Shown piece after piece: positions 1-5,363 of a stretch of DNA of 5,605 bases. Positions within the stretch are counted from its first letter, which is position 1; each line of letters opens with the position of its first letter. The notes below the pieces were generated by a model. The model was not told the DNA's origin, ran no database searches, and worked only from the letters and a program-made list of their open reading frames with translations. The stretch is from Acholeplasmatales bacterium (GTDB lineage Bacteria > Bacillota_I > Bacilli_A > Acholeplasmatales > Anaeroplasmataceae): contig JAILBI010000107.1 of the NCBI GenBank assembly GCA_024681175.1, forward strand, positions 1 to 5,605, in the 5' to 3' direction. A program made the position numbers and the translations under genes.

Positions 1-1
1 T

Positions 2-322
2 GATAATATATCATATACATTAGATTATAAATTACCTACATCCTTAATGGAAAAATTTATGGATGTAGATAATTATAATTACATTAATAAAAAGGATTCA
101 GTTAAATTTGTATGTGGTAATATTGATGATTTAAATAAAATGAAATTAATCATTAATAAATATGATTTAATTAATAAAACTAATGTAATTATTAGTCCTG
201 TGTTTAATATGATTAAGCCAGAAGATATTGTTAATTATTTAATTGATAATAATTTAAATGGAATTAGGATGCAGCTACAAATACATAAATTTATTTGGGA
301 TCCTAATAAAAGAGGTGTTTAA
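2..322 (+). CDS. queE: 7-carboxy-7-deazaguanine (CDG) synthase QueE, C-terminal fragment
   Basis: This is the last 106 residues of an open frame that enters from the left edge, so the radical-SAM CxxxCxxC cluster motif and the start are outside the window. QueE is a SAM- and Mg-dependent enzyme that contracts 6-carboxytetrahydropterin to CDG, the third step of preQ0 synthesis. Recognition rests on the segment LDYKLPTS near the start (equivalent to the DxKxPxSG motif of the family), the strand [11 protein letters not shown], the IISPVF motif and the typical ending [18 protein letters not shown]. An ATG at 47 lies inside this frame, but conserved QueE sequence runs upstream of it, so it is not the true start. 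The stop TAA is one base before folE. Identity is supported by both motifs and operon context; what lies upstream (queD would be expected) cannot be seen. Confidence 0.9.
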   Translation, partial: DNISYTLDYKLPTSLMEKFMDVDNYNYINKKDSVKFVCGNIDDLNKMKLIINKYDLINKTNVIISPVFNMIKPEDIVNYLIDNNLNGIRMQLQIHKFIWDPNKRGV

Positions 323-323
323 G

Positions 324-872
324 ATGATTGATAAAGAAAGATTAGAAAAAGCATTTAAAGAAATAATAATAGCTTTAGGTGATAATCCAGAAAGAGAAGG
401 ATTATTAGATACACCTAAAAGAGCAGCTGAAATGTTTTTAGAGCAATTTGATGGAATGAATTATACAAATGATCAAATTGCTGAATTATTAAATAAATCA
501 TTTGATGAAGATACACTATCATTATCAAATAATTTAGTAATAATGAAGGATATTGATATTTTTTCTCATTGTGAGCACCATTTAGCATTGATGTATGATA
601 TGAAGGTAGATATCGCATATGTACCTAATGGTAAGGTAATTGGATTATCTAAGCTTGCAAGAATTGCAGATATGGTTTCTAAAAGATTACAATTACAAGA
701 AAGAATTGGAAATGATATTTTATATATAGTTAAAAAAATAACTAATTCTAATGATATTATTGTTAGAATTGAAGGATGTCATAGCTGTGTTACTGCAAGA
801 GGTATTAAGAAAAGAAGTAAAACAACTACTATATCTAAGATAGGTAAAATAGGTGTAGAGGTGTTCATGTAA
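324..872 (+). CDS. folE: GTP cyclohydrolase I (FolE)
   Basis: The 182-residue cytosolic enzyme converts GTP to 7,8-dihydroneopterin triphosphate, the shared entry point of folate and queuosine synthesis. The N-terminal helices include [13 protein letters not shown] (21-33). The zinc/active-site motif SHCEHH (81-86) supplies Cys83, His85 and His86. [14 protein letters not shown] (101-114) and the RLQLQERI helix (121-128) follow, and [11 protein letters not shown] (151-161) supplies His153 and the third zinc ligand Cys155. All the metal ligands are present, so this is the zinc-type FolE and not FolE2. The length matches the short Firmicutes form. The start is ATG 324 because AGAGGTG (311-317) sits 6 bases before it; an in-frame ATG at 258 lies inside queE and has no such site. 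The gene is 1 base from queE and shares 1 base with queC, so it is probably dedicated to 7-deazapurine synthesis here, though it may also feed folate. Confidence 0.96.
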   Translation: MIDKERLEKAFKEIIIALGDNPEREGLLDTPKRAAEMFLEQFDGMNYTNDQIAELLNKSFDEDTLSLSNNLVIMKDIDIFSHCEHHLALMYDMKVDIAYVPNGKVIGLSKLARIADMVSKRLQLQERIGNDILYIVKKITNSNDIIVRIEGCHSCVTARGIKKRSKTTTISKIGKIGVEVFM

Positions 873-1561
873 TGAAGGCTTTAGTTTTATTTTCAGGTGG
901 ACTTGATTCAACTACATTACTTGCATTAGCAATAGAAAAATATGGTAAAGATAATGTTTTAGCATTATCTATATCATATGGACAAAAGCATATAAAGGAA
1001 ATTAATGCATCTAATGATATATGTGCATATTATAATATAGAGCATATATATTTAGATTTAGCTAAAATATTTGAATATTCTGATTGTTCTTTATTAAAAA
1101 AGAATAATAAAGAAATACCTTTAGGTAATTATAAAGAACAATTAGATAATAATAATGGTGGAAATATATCTACATATGTTCCATTTAGAAATGGTTTATT
1201 TTTATCTTGTGCCACATCTATTGCATTATCAAAAAATTGTGATGTCATTTATTATGGCGCACATTCAGATGATGCAGCATTAAATGCTTATCCTGATTGT
1301 TCAAAGGAATTCAATGATTCAATTAATAATGCTATATATGTAGGTAGTGGTAAAAAGGTTAAGGTAGAAGGACCTTTTATTAATTTACATAAAAGTGATA
1401 TTGTTAAAAAAGGATTATTATTAAATGTTCCTTATCAATTAACATGGAGCTGTTATAATGGTAATGATAAGGCATGTGGTAAATGTGCAACATGTTTAGA
1501 TAGAATTAAAGCATTTAAATTAAATGGTGTAAAAGATCCTATAGAATATGAGGAGGATTAA
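872..1561 (+). CDS. queC: 7-cyano-7-deazaguanine (preQ0) synthase QueC
   Basis: The 229-residue ATP-dependent enzyme converts CDG plus ammonia to preQ0, through an adenylated acid and then an amide. The PP-loop pyrophosphatase motif SGGLDS is at residues 8-13, SYGQKH at 35-40, the conserved TYVPFRN at 101-107 and [15 protein letters not shown] at 129-143. The C-terminal zinc site is Cys194 (in TWSCY), Cys202, Cys205 and Cys208 (in CGKCATC). Length and motifs match ordinary QueC (E. coli about 231 residues), with no truncation. ATG 872 overlaps the last base of the folE stop (TAATG), and AGAGGTG at 857-863 precedes it by 8 bases, so translational coupling with folE is likely. Arg codons are AGA, like the other que genes. 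The product feeds QueF directly downstream. Confidence 0.97.
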   Translation: MKALVLFSGGLDSTTLLALAIEKYGKDNVLALSISYGQKHIKEINASNDICAYYNIEHIYLDLAKIFEYSDCSLLKKNNKEIPLGNYKEQLDNNNGGNISTYVPFRNGLFLSCATSIALSKNCDVIYYGAHSDDAALNAYPDCSKEFNDSINNAIYVGSGKKVKVEGPFINLHKSDIVKKGLLLNVPYQLTWSCYNGNDKACGKCATCLDRIKAFKLNGVKDPIEYEED

Positions 1562-1562
1562 T

Positions 1563-2045
1563 ATGAATAGAGAAAATGAAGGATTAAAAAATTTAGGTAA
1601 AAAAACCAATTATGAATTTGATTATAATCCAAATGTATTAGAAAAATTTGAAAATAAGCATCAGGAAAATGATTATTTTATTAAATTTAATTGTCCTGAA
1701 TTTACATCACTTTGTCCTATTACAGGACAGCCTGATTTTGCAACAATATATATATCATATATTCCTGATAAATATTGTGTAGAATCTAAATCATTAAAAT
1801 TATATTTATTTTCATTTAGAAATCATGGAGATTTCCATGAGGATTGTGTAAATATAATTATGAAGGATTTAATTAAATTATTAGATCCTAGATATATTGA
1901 GGTTTGGGGTAAATTTTTACCAAGAGGTGGTTTATCAATAGATCCATATTGTAATTATGGTAAAAAGGGTACTAATTATGAAAATATGGCTCAATATAGA
2001 TTAACAAATCATGATTTAAATCCTGAAAAAATAGATAATAGATAA
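1563..2045 (+). CDS. queF: NADPH-dependent preQ0 reductase QueF (short, unimodular type)
   Basis: The 160-residue nitrile reductase reduces preQ0 to preQ1 with two NADPH; preQ1 is the base inserted into tRNA by bacterial Tgt. The catalytic Cys51 lies in [13 protein letters not shown] and Asp58 follows in the same motif. The QueF signature [20 protein letters not shown] (74-93) holds the substrate-binding Glu74 and His92-Glu93. These align at a constant offset of four with Cys55, Asp62, His96 and Glu97 of the B. subtilis enzyme. The length fits this single-domain type, not the roughly 280-residue E. coli type. The start is ATG 1563, 6 bases after a consensus AGGAGG (1551-1556) inside the queC end; an in-frame ATG at 1548 precedes that site and is rejected. 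It is the last gene of the operon, followed by a hairpin. Making preQ1 argues for queuosine in tRNA as the end product, not archaeosine or a preQ0-derived DNA modification. Confidence 0.97.
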   Translation: MNRENEGLKNLGKKTNYEFDYNPNVLEKFENKHQENDYFIKFNCPEFTSLCPITGQPDFATIYISYIPDKYCVESKSLKLYLFSFRNHGDFHEDCVNIIMKDLIKLLDPRYIEVWGKFLPRGGLSIDPYCNYGKKGTNYENMAQYRLTNHDLNPEKIDNR

Positions 2046-2078
2046 ATATACTCCAGCTTTAAATGCTGGAGTATATTT
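2044..2078 (+). terminator. Hairpin terminator of the que operon
   Basis: A 14-bp perfect stem pairs 2044-2057 with 2065-2078 (core ACTCCAGC / GCTGGAGT) around a 7-base loop, and begins inside the queF stop codon. The T-run after the GC core is interrupted (TATATTTGGTT), so it may be a leaky intrinsic terminator or an RNA-stabilising 3' end. Its position between queF and a separate promoter supports termination. Confidence 0.75.
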
Positions 2079-2082
2079 GGTT

Positions 2083-2137
2083 ATTAACGTTAATTATTAT
2101 GGACAAAAAACGCATTTTGGTTTATAATAATAAACGT
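2083..2137. promoter_or_regulatory. Candidate HipB operator: inverted repeat around the hipBA promoter
   Basis: The arm 2087-2100 (ACGTTAATTATTAT) and the arm 2124-2137 (ATAATAATAAACGT) are reverse complements at 13 of 14 positions. They abut the -35 box on one side and cover the -10 box on the other. The left arm overlaps a perfect 12-bp palindrome ATTAACGTTAAT (2083-2094), and the right arm carries a weaker copy of the same AACGT core. Binding at both arms would block RNA polymerase, as expected for autorepression by HipB or HipBA. Assignment to HipB is inferred from position; the E. coli HipB site (TATCC-N8-GGATA) is not seen. Confidence 0.55.
2100..2128 (+). promoter_or_regulatory. Sigma-A-type promoter of hipBA
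   Basis: The -35 box TGGACA (2100-2105, five of six to TTGACA) and the -10 box TATAAT (2123-2128, perfect) are 17 bp apart. Transcription would start near 2135, giving a leader of under 20 bases that contains little more than the ribosome binding site. It lies after the queF hairpin, so hipBA is a separate transcription unit. Confidence 0.75.
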
Positions 2138-2151
2138 AAGAGGTGATTTCA

Positions 2152-2475
2152 ATGCCAAAAACAAGAAAAACTGTACTTATGCCATCAACTGAAAGAATTT
2201 TAAAAGAGGTTGGAAATCAAATAAGATTAGCTAGACTTAGGAGAGATTTATCTGTAAATCTTATATGTCAAAGGGCATATATTTCTAGAACTACTTTATG
2301 GAAAGTGGAAAATGGTGATCCTTGTGTTGCAATAGGAATATATGCTGTGGTATTACACGCAATTGACAACATGGATAAGGACTTACTTAAGATTGCATCA
2401 GATGATGAACTTGGAAAAACATTACAGGATTTAAAAATTGATGTTAGAAAAAGAGCCTCAGGTGGTGATAATTAA
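2152..2475 (+). CDS. hipB: HipB-like Xre-family antitoxin and transcriptional repressor
   Basis: The 107-residue protein has a Cro/C1-type helix-turn-helix from about 18 to 72: VGNQIRLARLRRDLS, then the turn and recognition helix around AYISRTTLWKVENGDP, then a closing helix AIGIYAVVLHAI. The C-terminal tail, DDELGKTLQDLKID followed by basic residues, is typical of the HipB-like partners of HipA kinases. By family it should bind HipA, neutralise it and repress its own promoter. ATG 2152 is chosen because AGAGGTG (2139-2145) lies 6 bases upstream; the in-frame GTG at 2143 is part of that site. The stop shares one base with the hipA start (TAATG). The E. coli HipB is shorter (88 residues); here there is extra N-terminal sequence before the helix-turn-helix. 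Antitoxin function is inferred from homology and linkage. Confidence 0.9.
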   Translation: MPKTRKTVLMPSTERILKEVGNQIRLARLRRDLSVNLICQRAYISRTTLWKVENGDPCVAIGIYAVVLHAIDNMDKDLLKIASDDELGKTLQDLKIDVRKRASGGDN

Positions 2476-3734
2476 TGGAAGAAAGAATCATTCACGTTTA
2501 TTTAAGCATAGATGAAGAAATATATCTCGGTAAATTATATGCTCAAAATATGAAAGGAAAAGAAGTGTATTCTTTTGAATTAAGTGAAGATTATTTAAAA
2601 TCTAAATATTCAAAATATAAGCTAGATCCTGATATAAATAATTATGTAGGTAGACAATATTTATCTTCAAATAAATTAATATTTGGATTTTTATCTGACT
2701 CTTGTCCTGATAGATGGGGAAGGCAATTAATAAAAAGAAAAGAATTAGAACAAGCAAAAGAGGAAAATAGAAAGCCAAGGCAATTAACAGAATTAGATTA
2801 TTTATTATCCATTTATGATGAATCAAGGATGGGAGCATTAAGATTTAAAGAGGATTTTAATGGAGATTATTTATCAAGTGATAAGGATTATGCTGTACCC
2901 CCATGGGTCTATATTAGAACATTGGAAGAATATGCATTAAAATACGATTTTGATGAAAGTATTGATAATTTATGGATTAAAAACTTGTTAATTCCTGGCT
3001 CATCTTTAGGTGGTGCAAGACCAAAAGCTTCCGTTTATTCTTCTAGTGGAGAATTATGGATTGCAAAATTCCCTTCAAAAAAAGATTCATATGATGTAGG
3101 TGCATGGGAAGCTGTAGCTTATAATCTTGCATCTTTATGTAAACTAAACATATCAGAATATAAATTAGAAAAATATTCAAAATATGGCTCCACTTTTTTA
3201 ACCAAAAGATTTGATAGAAACGGGAATAAAAGAATTCATTTTTCGTCGTTTATGACTTGTTTAAATGCTTCAGATGGTCAATCTAATCAATATAGCTATC
3301 TAGATATTGCGTCTTATTTAAAATCATACTCTTATAGGCCAAATGATGATTTAAAAGAATTATGGAAAAGAATAATTTTTAATATGGCAATTTCAAATAC
3401 AGATGACCATCTAAGAAATCATGGTATTTTAATAGATAAAAATGGAATTAAATTATCGCCTTTATATGATATTAATCCAACACCATATGGGGACAGATTA
3501 TCATTAAACATCAGTAGTGATGATAATTTAATCGATGCAAATAATTTAATTGAAACATATAAATATTATAATTTAGAAAAAGAAGAAGCAATTGAATATT
3601 ATAATGAAATAGTTACTATGGTAAATAATAATTGGGAAAGAGTAGCAAAAGAAATTAATATATCTAATAGTTCCATAGAGGCTATGAGAAGTGCTTTTAG
3701 TCTTAAGACAATTAATTTATCAGATAAATTATAG
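2475..3734 (+). CDS. hipA: HipA-like serine/threonine kinase toxin
   Basis: The 419-residue, single-chain protein matches full-length HipA (E. coli 440). The N-terminal HipA_N1-like subdomain includes LIFGFLSDSCPDRWGRQLIK (68-87). The glycine/serine loop GSSLGGARPKA (175-185) is the equivalent of the E. coli Ser150 autophosphorylation loop, with Ser177 aligning best. The ATP-binding lysine is Lys198 in WIAKFPS. The HipA_C catalytic segment SNTDDHLRNHG (307-317) provides Asp310 and Asn315, and LSPLYDINP (328-336) provides the metal-binding Asp332. All visible catalytic residues are intact, so an active kinase is expected. Known HipA proteins phosphorylate aminoacyl-tRNA synthetases (GltX in E. 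coli, TrpS for HipT), raising uncharged tRNA and slowing growth; the target here is unknown. A GGTGGTGA site (2461-2468) lies 6 bases before ATG 2475, and the 1-nt overlap with hipB suggests coupled translation. No clear terminator follows, and serS starts 70 bases later. Confidence 0.93.
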   Translation: MEERIIHVYLSIDEEIYLGKLYAQNMKGKEVYSFELSEDYLKSKYSKYKLDPDINNYVGRQYLSSNKLIFGFLSDSCPDRWGRQLIKRKELEQAKEENRKPRQLTELDYLLSIYDESRMGALRFKEDFNGDYLSSDKDYAVPPWVYIRTLEEYALKYDFDESIDNLWIKNLLIPGSSLGGARPKASVYSSSGELWIAKFPSKKDSYDVGAWEAVAYNLASLCKLNISEYKLEKYSKYGSTFLTKRFDRNGNKRIHFSSFMTCLNASDGQSNQYSYLDIASYLKSYSYRPNDDLKELWKRIIFNMAISNTDDHLRNHGILIDKNGIKLSPLYDINPTPYGDRLSLNISSDDNLIDANNLIETYKYYNLEKEEAIEYYNEIVTMVNNNWERVAKEINISNSSIEAMRSAFSLKTINLSDKL

Positions 3735-3735
3735 T

Positions 3736-3788
3736 TATGTTAAATCATTGAAAGAATTATAGTTTGTGCTATAATATGTATGTTAAAT
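3736..3788. repeat. 10-bp direct repeat flanking the serS promoter
   Basis: TATGTTAAAT occurs at 3736-3745 and again at 3779-3788, 43 bp apart (about four helical turns), on either side of the promoter. A 7-bp inverted repeat, ATTATAG (3756-3762) and CTATAAT (3769-3775), lies between them and covers the -10 box. These may be regulator sites, but short AT-only repeats arise by chance in DNA of this composition. Confidence 0.35.
3748..3775 (+). promoter_or_regulatory. Extended -10 promoter of serS
   Basis: TTGAAA (3748-3753) and a perfect TATAAT (3770-3775) are separated by 16 bp, with a TGC extension (3767-3769) immediately before the -10 box. The predicted start is near 3782, leaving a leader of roughly 20 bases. 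That is too short for a T-box, so this synthetase gene lacks the tRNA-sensing leader common on Firmicutes aminoacyl-tRNA synthetase genes. Confidence 0.8.
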
Positions 3789-3804
3789 TCAAGGAGATAA
3801 AATT

Positions 3805-5091
3805 ATGCTTGATATAAAATTTGTAAGAGAAAATCCAGAAATAGTAAAAGAAAATATTAAGAAAAAATTTCAAGATGAGAAATTACCATTAGTTGATGAA
3901 GTAATTGCGCTTGATAAGAAAATTAGAGATTTAAAGGGTGAAGCTGAAACACTTCGTGCTTCAAGAAACACATTATCTAAGCAAATTGGCGCATTAATGG
4001 CTCAAAAGAAAATTGAAGAAGCTAATGAAATTAAAGCTCAGGTTTCAAGAAATAATGATAGAATCGTTGAGCTTGAAAATGAACAAAAGCCATTAGAAGA
4101 ACAATTATTAAAGAAAATGTATATTATTCCAAATATCATTGATAAATCTGTTCCAATTGGTGAAGATGATTCTAAAAATGTAGAAAATCAAAAATATGGT
4201 GAACCAGTTGTTCCACCATATGAGATTCCATATCATTCAGATATTATGGCTAGATTTGATGGTCTTGATAAGGATGCATCAGGAAGAACATCAGGAAATG
4301 GCTTCTATTATCTTTGTGGCGATATGGCACAACTTCATTCTGCAATGCTATCATATGCAAGAGATTTCATGATTTCTAAAAATTTCACTTATTGTATTCC
4401 ACCATTCATGATTCACTCAGATGTTGTAAATGGTGTTATGTCATTTGCTGAAATGGAAAATATGATGTATAAAATTGAAGGTGAAGATTTATACCTTATT
4501 GGTACATCTGAGCATTCAATGATTGGTAGATTTAAAGGACAAATCGTTAATGAAGCATCATTACCTATTACTTTAACATCTTATTCACCTTGCTTTAGAA
4601 AAGAAGTAGGCGCACATGGTATTGAAGAACGTGGTATTTACCGTGTACATCAATTTGAAAAACAAGAAATGATCGTATTATGTAAGCCAGAAGATTCTAT
4701 GGAATGGTATAATAAGCTTTGGTCTTATACAGTAGAATTCTTCCGTTCACTTGATGTTCCTGTTAGAACACTTGAATGCTGCTCAGGTGATTTAGCTGAC
4801 CTTAAGGTTAAATCATGTGATGTAGAAGCATGGAGCCCAAGACAAAAGAAATATTTCGAGGTTGGTTCATGCTCAACACTTGGTGATGCTCAAGCAAGAA
4901 GATTATCAATCCGTACAAAAGGAAAAGATGGTACATATTTAGTTCATACATTAAATAATACATGTCTTGCAACTCCAAGAGGTCTTATCGCAATGATTGA
5001 AAATAATTATAATGAAGATGGATCTATTAATGTTCCAAAGGCATTAAGACCTTATATGGGCGGTAAGGAAATATTAAAACCAATAAAATAA
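3805..5091 (+). CDS. serS: Seryl-tRNA synthetase (divergent, archaeal-like variant)
   Basis: The 428-residue cytosolic class II synthetase charges tRNA-Ser (and tRNA-Sec where present) with serine. The N-terminal arm begins MLDIKFVRENPE and forms a long antiparallel coiled coil (about 28-103) that grips the long variable arm of the tRNA. The catalytic domain shows the serine-pocket TSE (234-236), motif 2 FRKEVGAHGIEERGIYRVHQ (264-283), ECCSGDLADLKVKS (324-337) and motif 3 LNNTCLATPRGLIAMIEN (383-400) with its invariant Arg392. Most bacterial SerRS have motif 2 as FRSEAGSAGRDTRGL and motif 3 as NGSGLAVGRTLVAILEN, so this one belongs to another branch. AAGGAG (3791-3796) lies 8 bases before ATG 3805. 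Five Arg codons are CGT, against the AGA used in folE and queC, as expected of a strongly expressed gene. The gene is complete and should be functional. Confidence 0.95.
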   Translation: MLDIKFVRENPEIVKENIKKKFQDEKLPLVDEVIALDKKIRDLKGEAETLRASRNTLSKQIGALMAQKKIEEANEIKAQVSRNNDRIVELENEQKPLEEQLLKKMYIIPNIIDKSVPIGEDDSKNVENQKYGEPVVPPYEIPYHSDIMARFDGLDKDASGRTSGNGFYYLCGDMAQLHSAMLSYARDFMISKNFTYCIPPFMIHSDVVNGVMSFAEMENMMYKIEGEDLYLIGTSEHSMIGRFKGQIVNEASLPITLTSYSPCFRKEVGAHGIEERGIYRVHQFEKQEMIVLCKPEDSMEWYNKLWSYTVEFFRSLDVPVRTLECCSGDLADLKVKSCDVEAWSPRQKKYFEVGSCSTLGDAQARRLSIRTKGKDGTYLVHTLNNTCLATPRGLIAMIENNYNEDGSINVPKALRPYMGGKEILKPIK

Positions 5092-5095
5092 GATA

Positions 5096-5128
5096 AAAAA
5101 AGACCTTCGGAAAAGCCGAAGGTTTTTT
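5096..5128. terminator. Bidirectional intrinsic terminator after serS
   Basis: An 8-bp stem, ACCTTCGG (5103-5110) and CCGAAGGT (5116-5123), closes a 5-base loop. It is followed by a T-run (5123-5128) on the + strand and preceded by an A-run (5095-5101), which gives a U-tract on the minus strand. It can end serS and also any transcript coming from the right. Confidence 0.93.
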
Positions 5129-5135
5129 ATTTAGA

Positions 5136-5203
5136 CTGCTCGATTTATTAAAATTGTTTTTATATAGGTGTGTTTTTATATTGGGAGAAAGATAATCGAG
5201 CAG
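5136..5203 (-). ncRNA. Candidate small structured RNA in the serS-downstream gap
   Basis: A perfect 10-bp inverted repeat, CTGCTCGATT (5136-5145) and AATCGAGCAG (5194-5203), is far richer in GC than its surroundings and encloses 48 AT-rich bases with no open frame. Read on the minus strand, this stem-loop comes just before the U-tract face of the terminator at 5096-5128, which is the usual layout of a small RNA gene. Its loop contains TCTTTCTCCCAA, a CU-rich stretch that could pair with Shine-Dalgarno sites. No convincing minus-strand -35 box was found, so the strand is a guess. It could instead be a processed 3' element on the + strand or a DNA-level site. Confidence 0.35.
5155..5181. repeat. 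Tandem 11-bp direct repeat
   Basis: TGTTTTTATAT occurs at 5155-5165 and 5171-5181, a 16-bp period, inside the loop of the 10-bp inverted repeat. On the minus strand the unit reads ATATAAAAACA. Both copies are exact; the function is unknown. Confidence 0.6.
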
Positions 5204-5207
5204 CCTC

Positions 5208-5239
5208 TTGTCTATTGACAACTATATTGTATACTACAA
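5208..5239. promoter_or_regulatory. Promoter-like region with two TTGT...ACAA dyads
   Basis: Two dyads stand side by side: TTGTC-TATT-GACAA (5208-5221) and TTGTA-TAC-TACAA (5227-5239), with centres about 18.5 bp apart. A possible promoter, TTGTCT (5208-5213) and TATACT (5230-5235) with a 16-bp spacer, coincides with them, so a dimeric regulator bound here could control the downstream gene. This would give a leader of about 120 bases. A perfect 14-bp AT palindrome follows at 5246-5259. All of this is pattern-based. Confidence 0.35.
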
Positions 5240-5329
5240 AAATCGTATAAATATTTATATTTTATGTTTAATTATTAAAACTTTGTGTGAAATTTTGGGA
5301 TTTAGATATATTTTTTTATCATTTATCTA

Positions 5330-5338
5330 TGGTAAAAT
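5330..5338 (+). promoter_or_regulatory. Extended -10 promoter candidate for the last gene
   Basis: TGGTAAAAT (5330-5338) fits the TGn-TATAAT extended -10 pattern with one change in the hexamer. No good -35 box lies 16-18 bp upstream, where the sequence is a T-run (5311-5317). Transcription from here would start near 5345, just before the AAAGGAG ribosome binding site (5349-5355). Confidence 0.4.
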
Positions 5339-5363
5339 AATATAAATAAAAGGAGACTATATC

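Noticed and set aside
258..323. Upstream in-frame ATG for folE.
   Set aside because: It lies inside the conserved end of queE, adds residues that do not belong to FolE, and the strong ribosome binding site is placed for ATG 324.
415..911. Minus-strand open frames of 67 and 63 codons opposite folE (and similar ones at 2602-2838 and 5027-5221).
   Set aside because: They lie opposite well-recognised genes or run into the terminator region, show no family motif and have no convincing ribosome binding site.
1548..1562. Upstream in-frame ATG for queF.
   Set aside because: It precedes the AGGAGG site at 1551-1556, which is correctly spaced for ATG 1563.
2143..2151. GTG start for hipB.
   Set aside because: The GTG is part of the AGAGGTG ribosome binding site for ATG 2152.
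3713..3731. Stem TAATTTAT/ATAAATTA at the end of hipA as a terminator.
   Set aside because: It is all A/T, lies within the coding sequence and has no following T-run, so it would be too weak to terminate.
5136..5203. Inverted repeat as a MITE or insertion-sequence remnant.
   Set aside because: The flanks (TTAGA and CCTCT) show no target duplication, no transposase remnant is visible, and the element is only 68 bp.
5169..5219. Very short + strand frame starting at GTG in the gap.
   Set aside because: It is about 16 codons long with no ribosome binding site.
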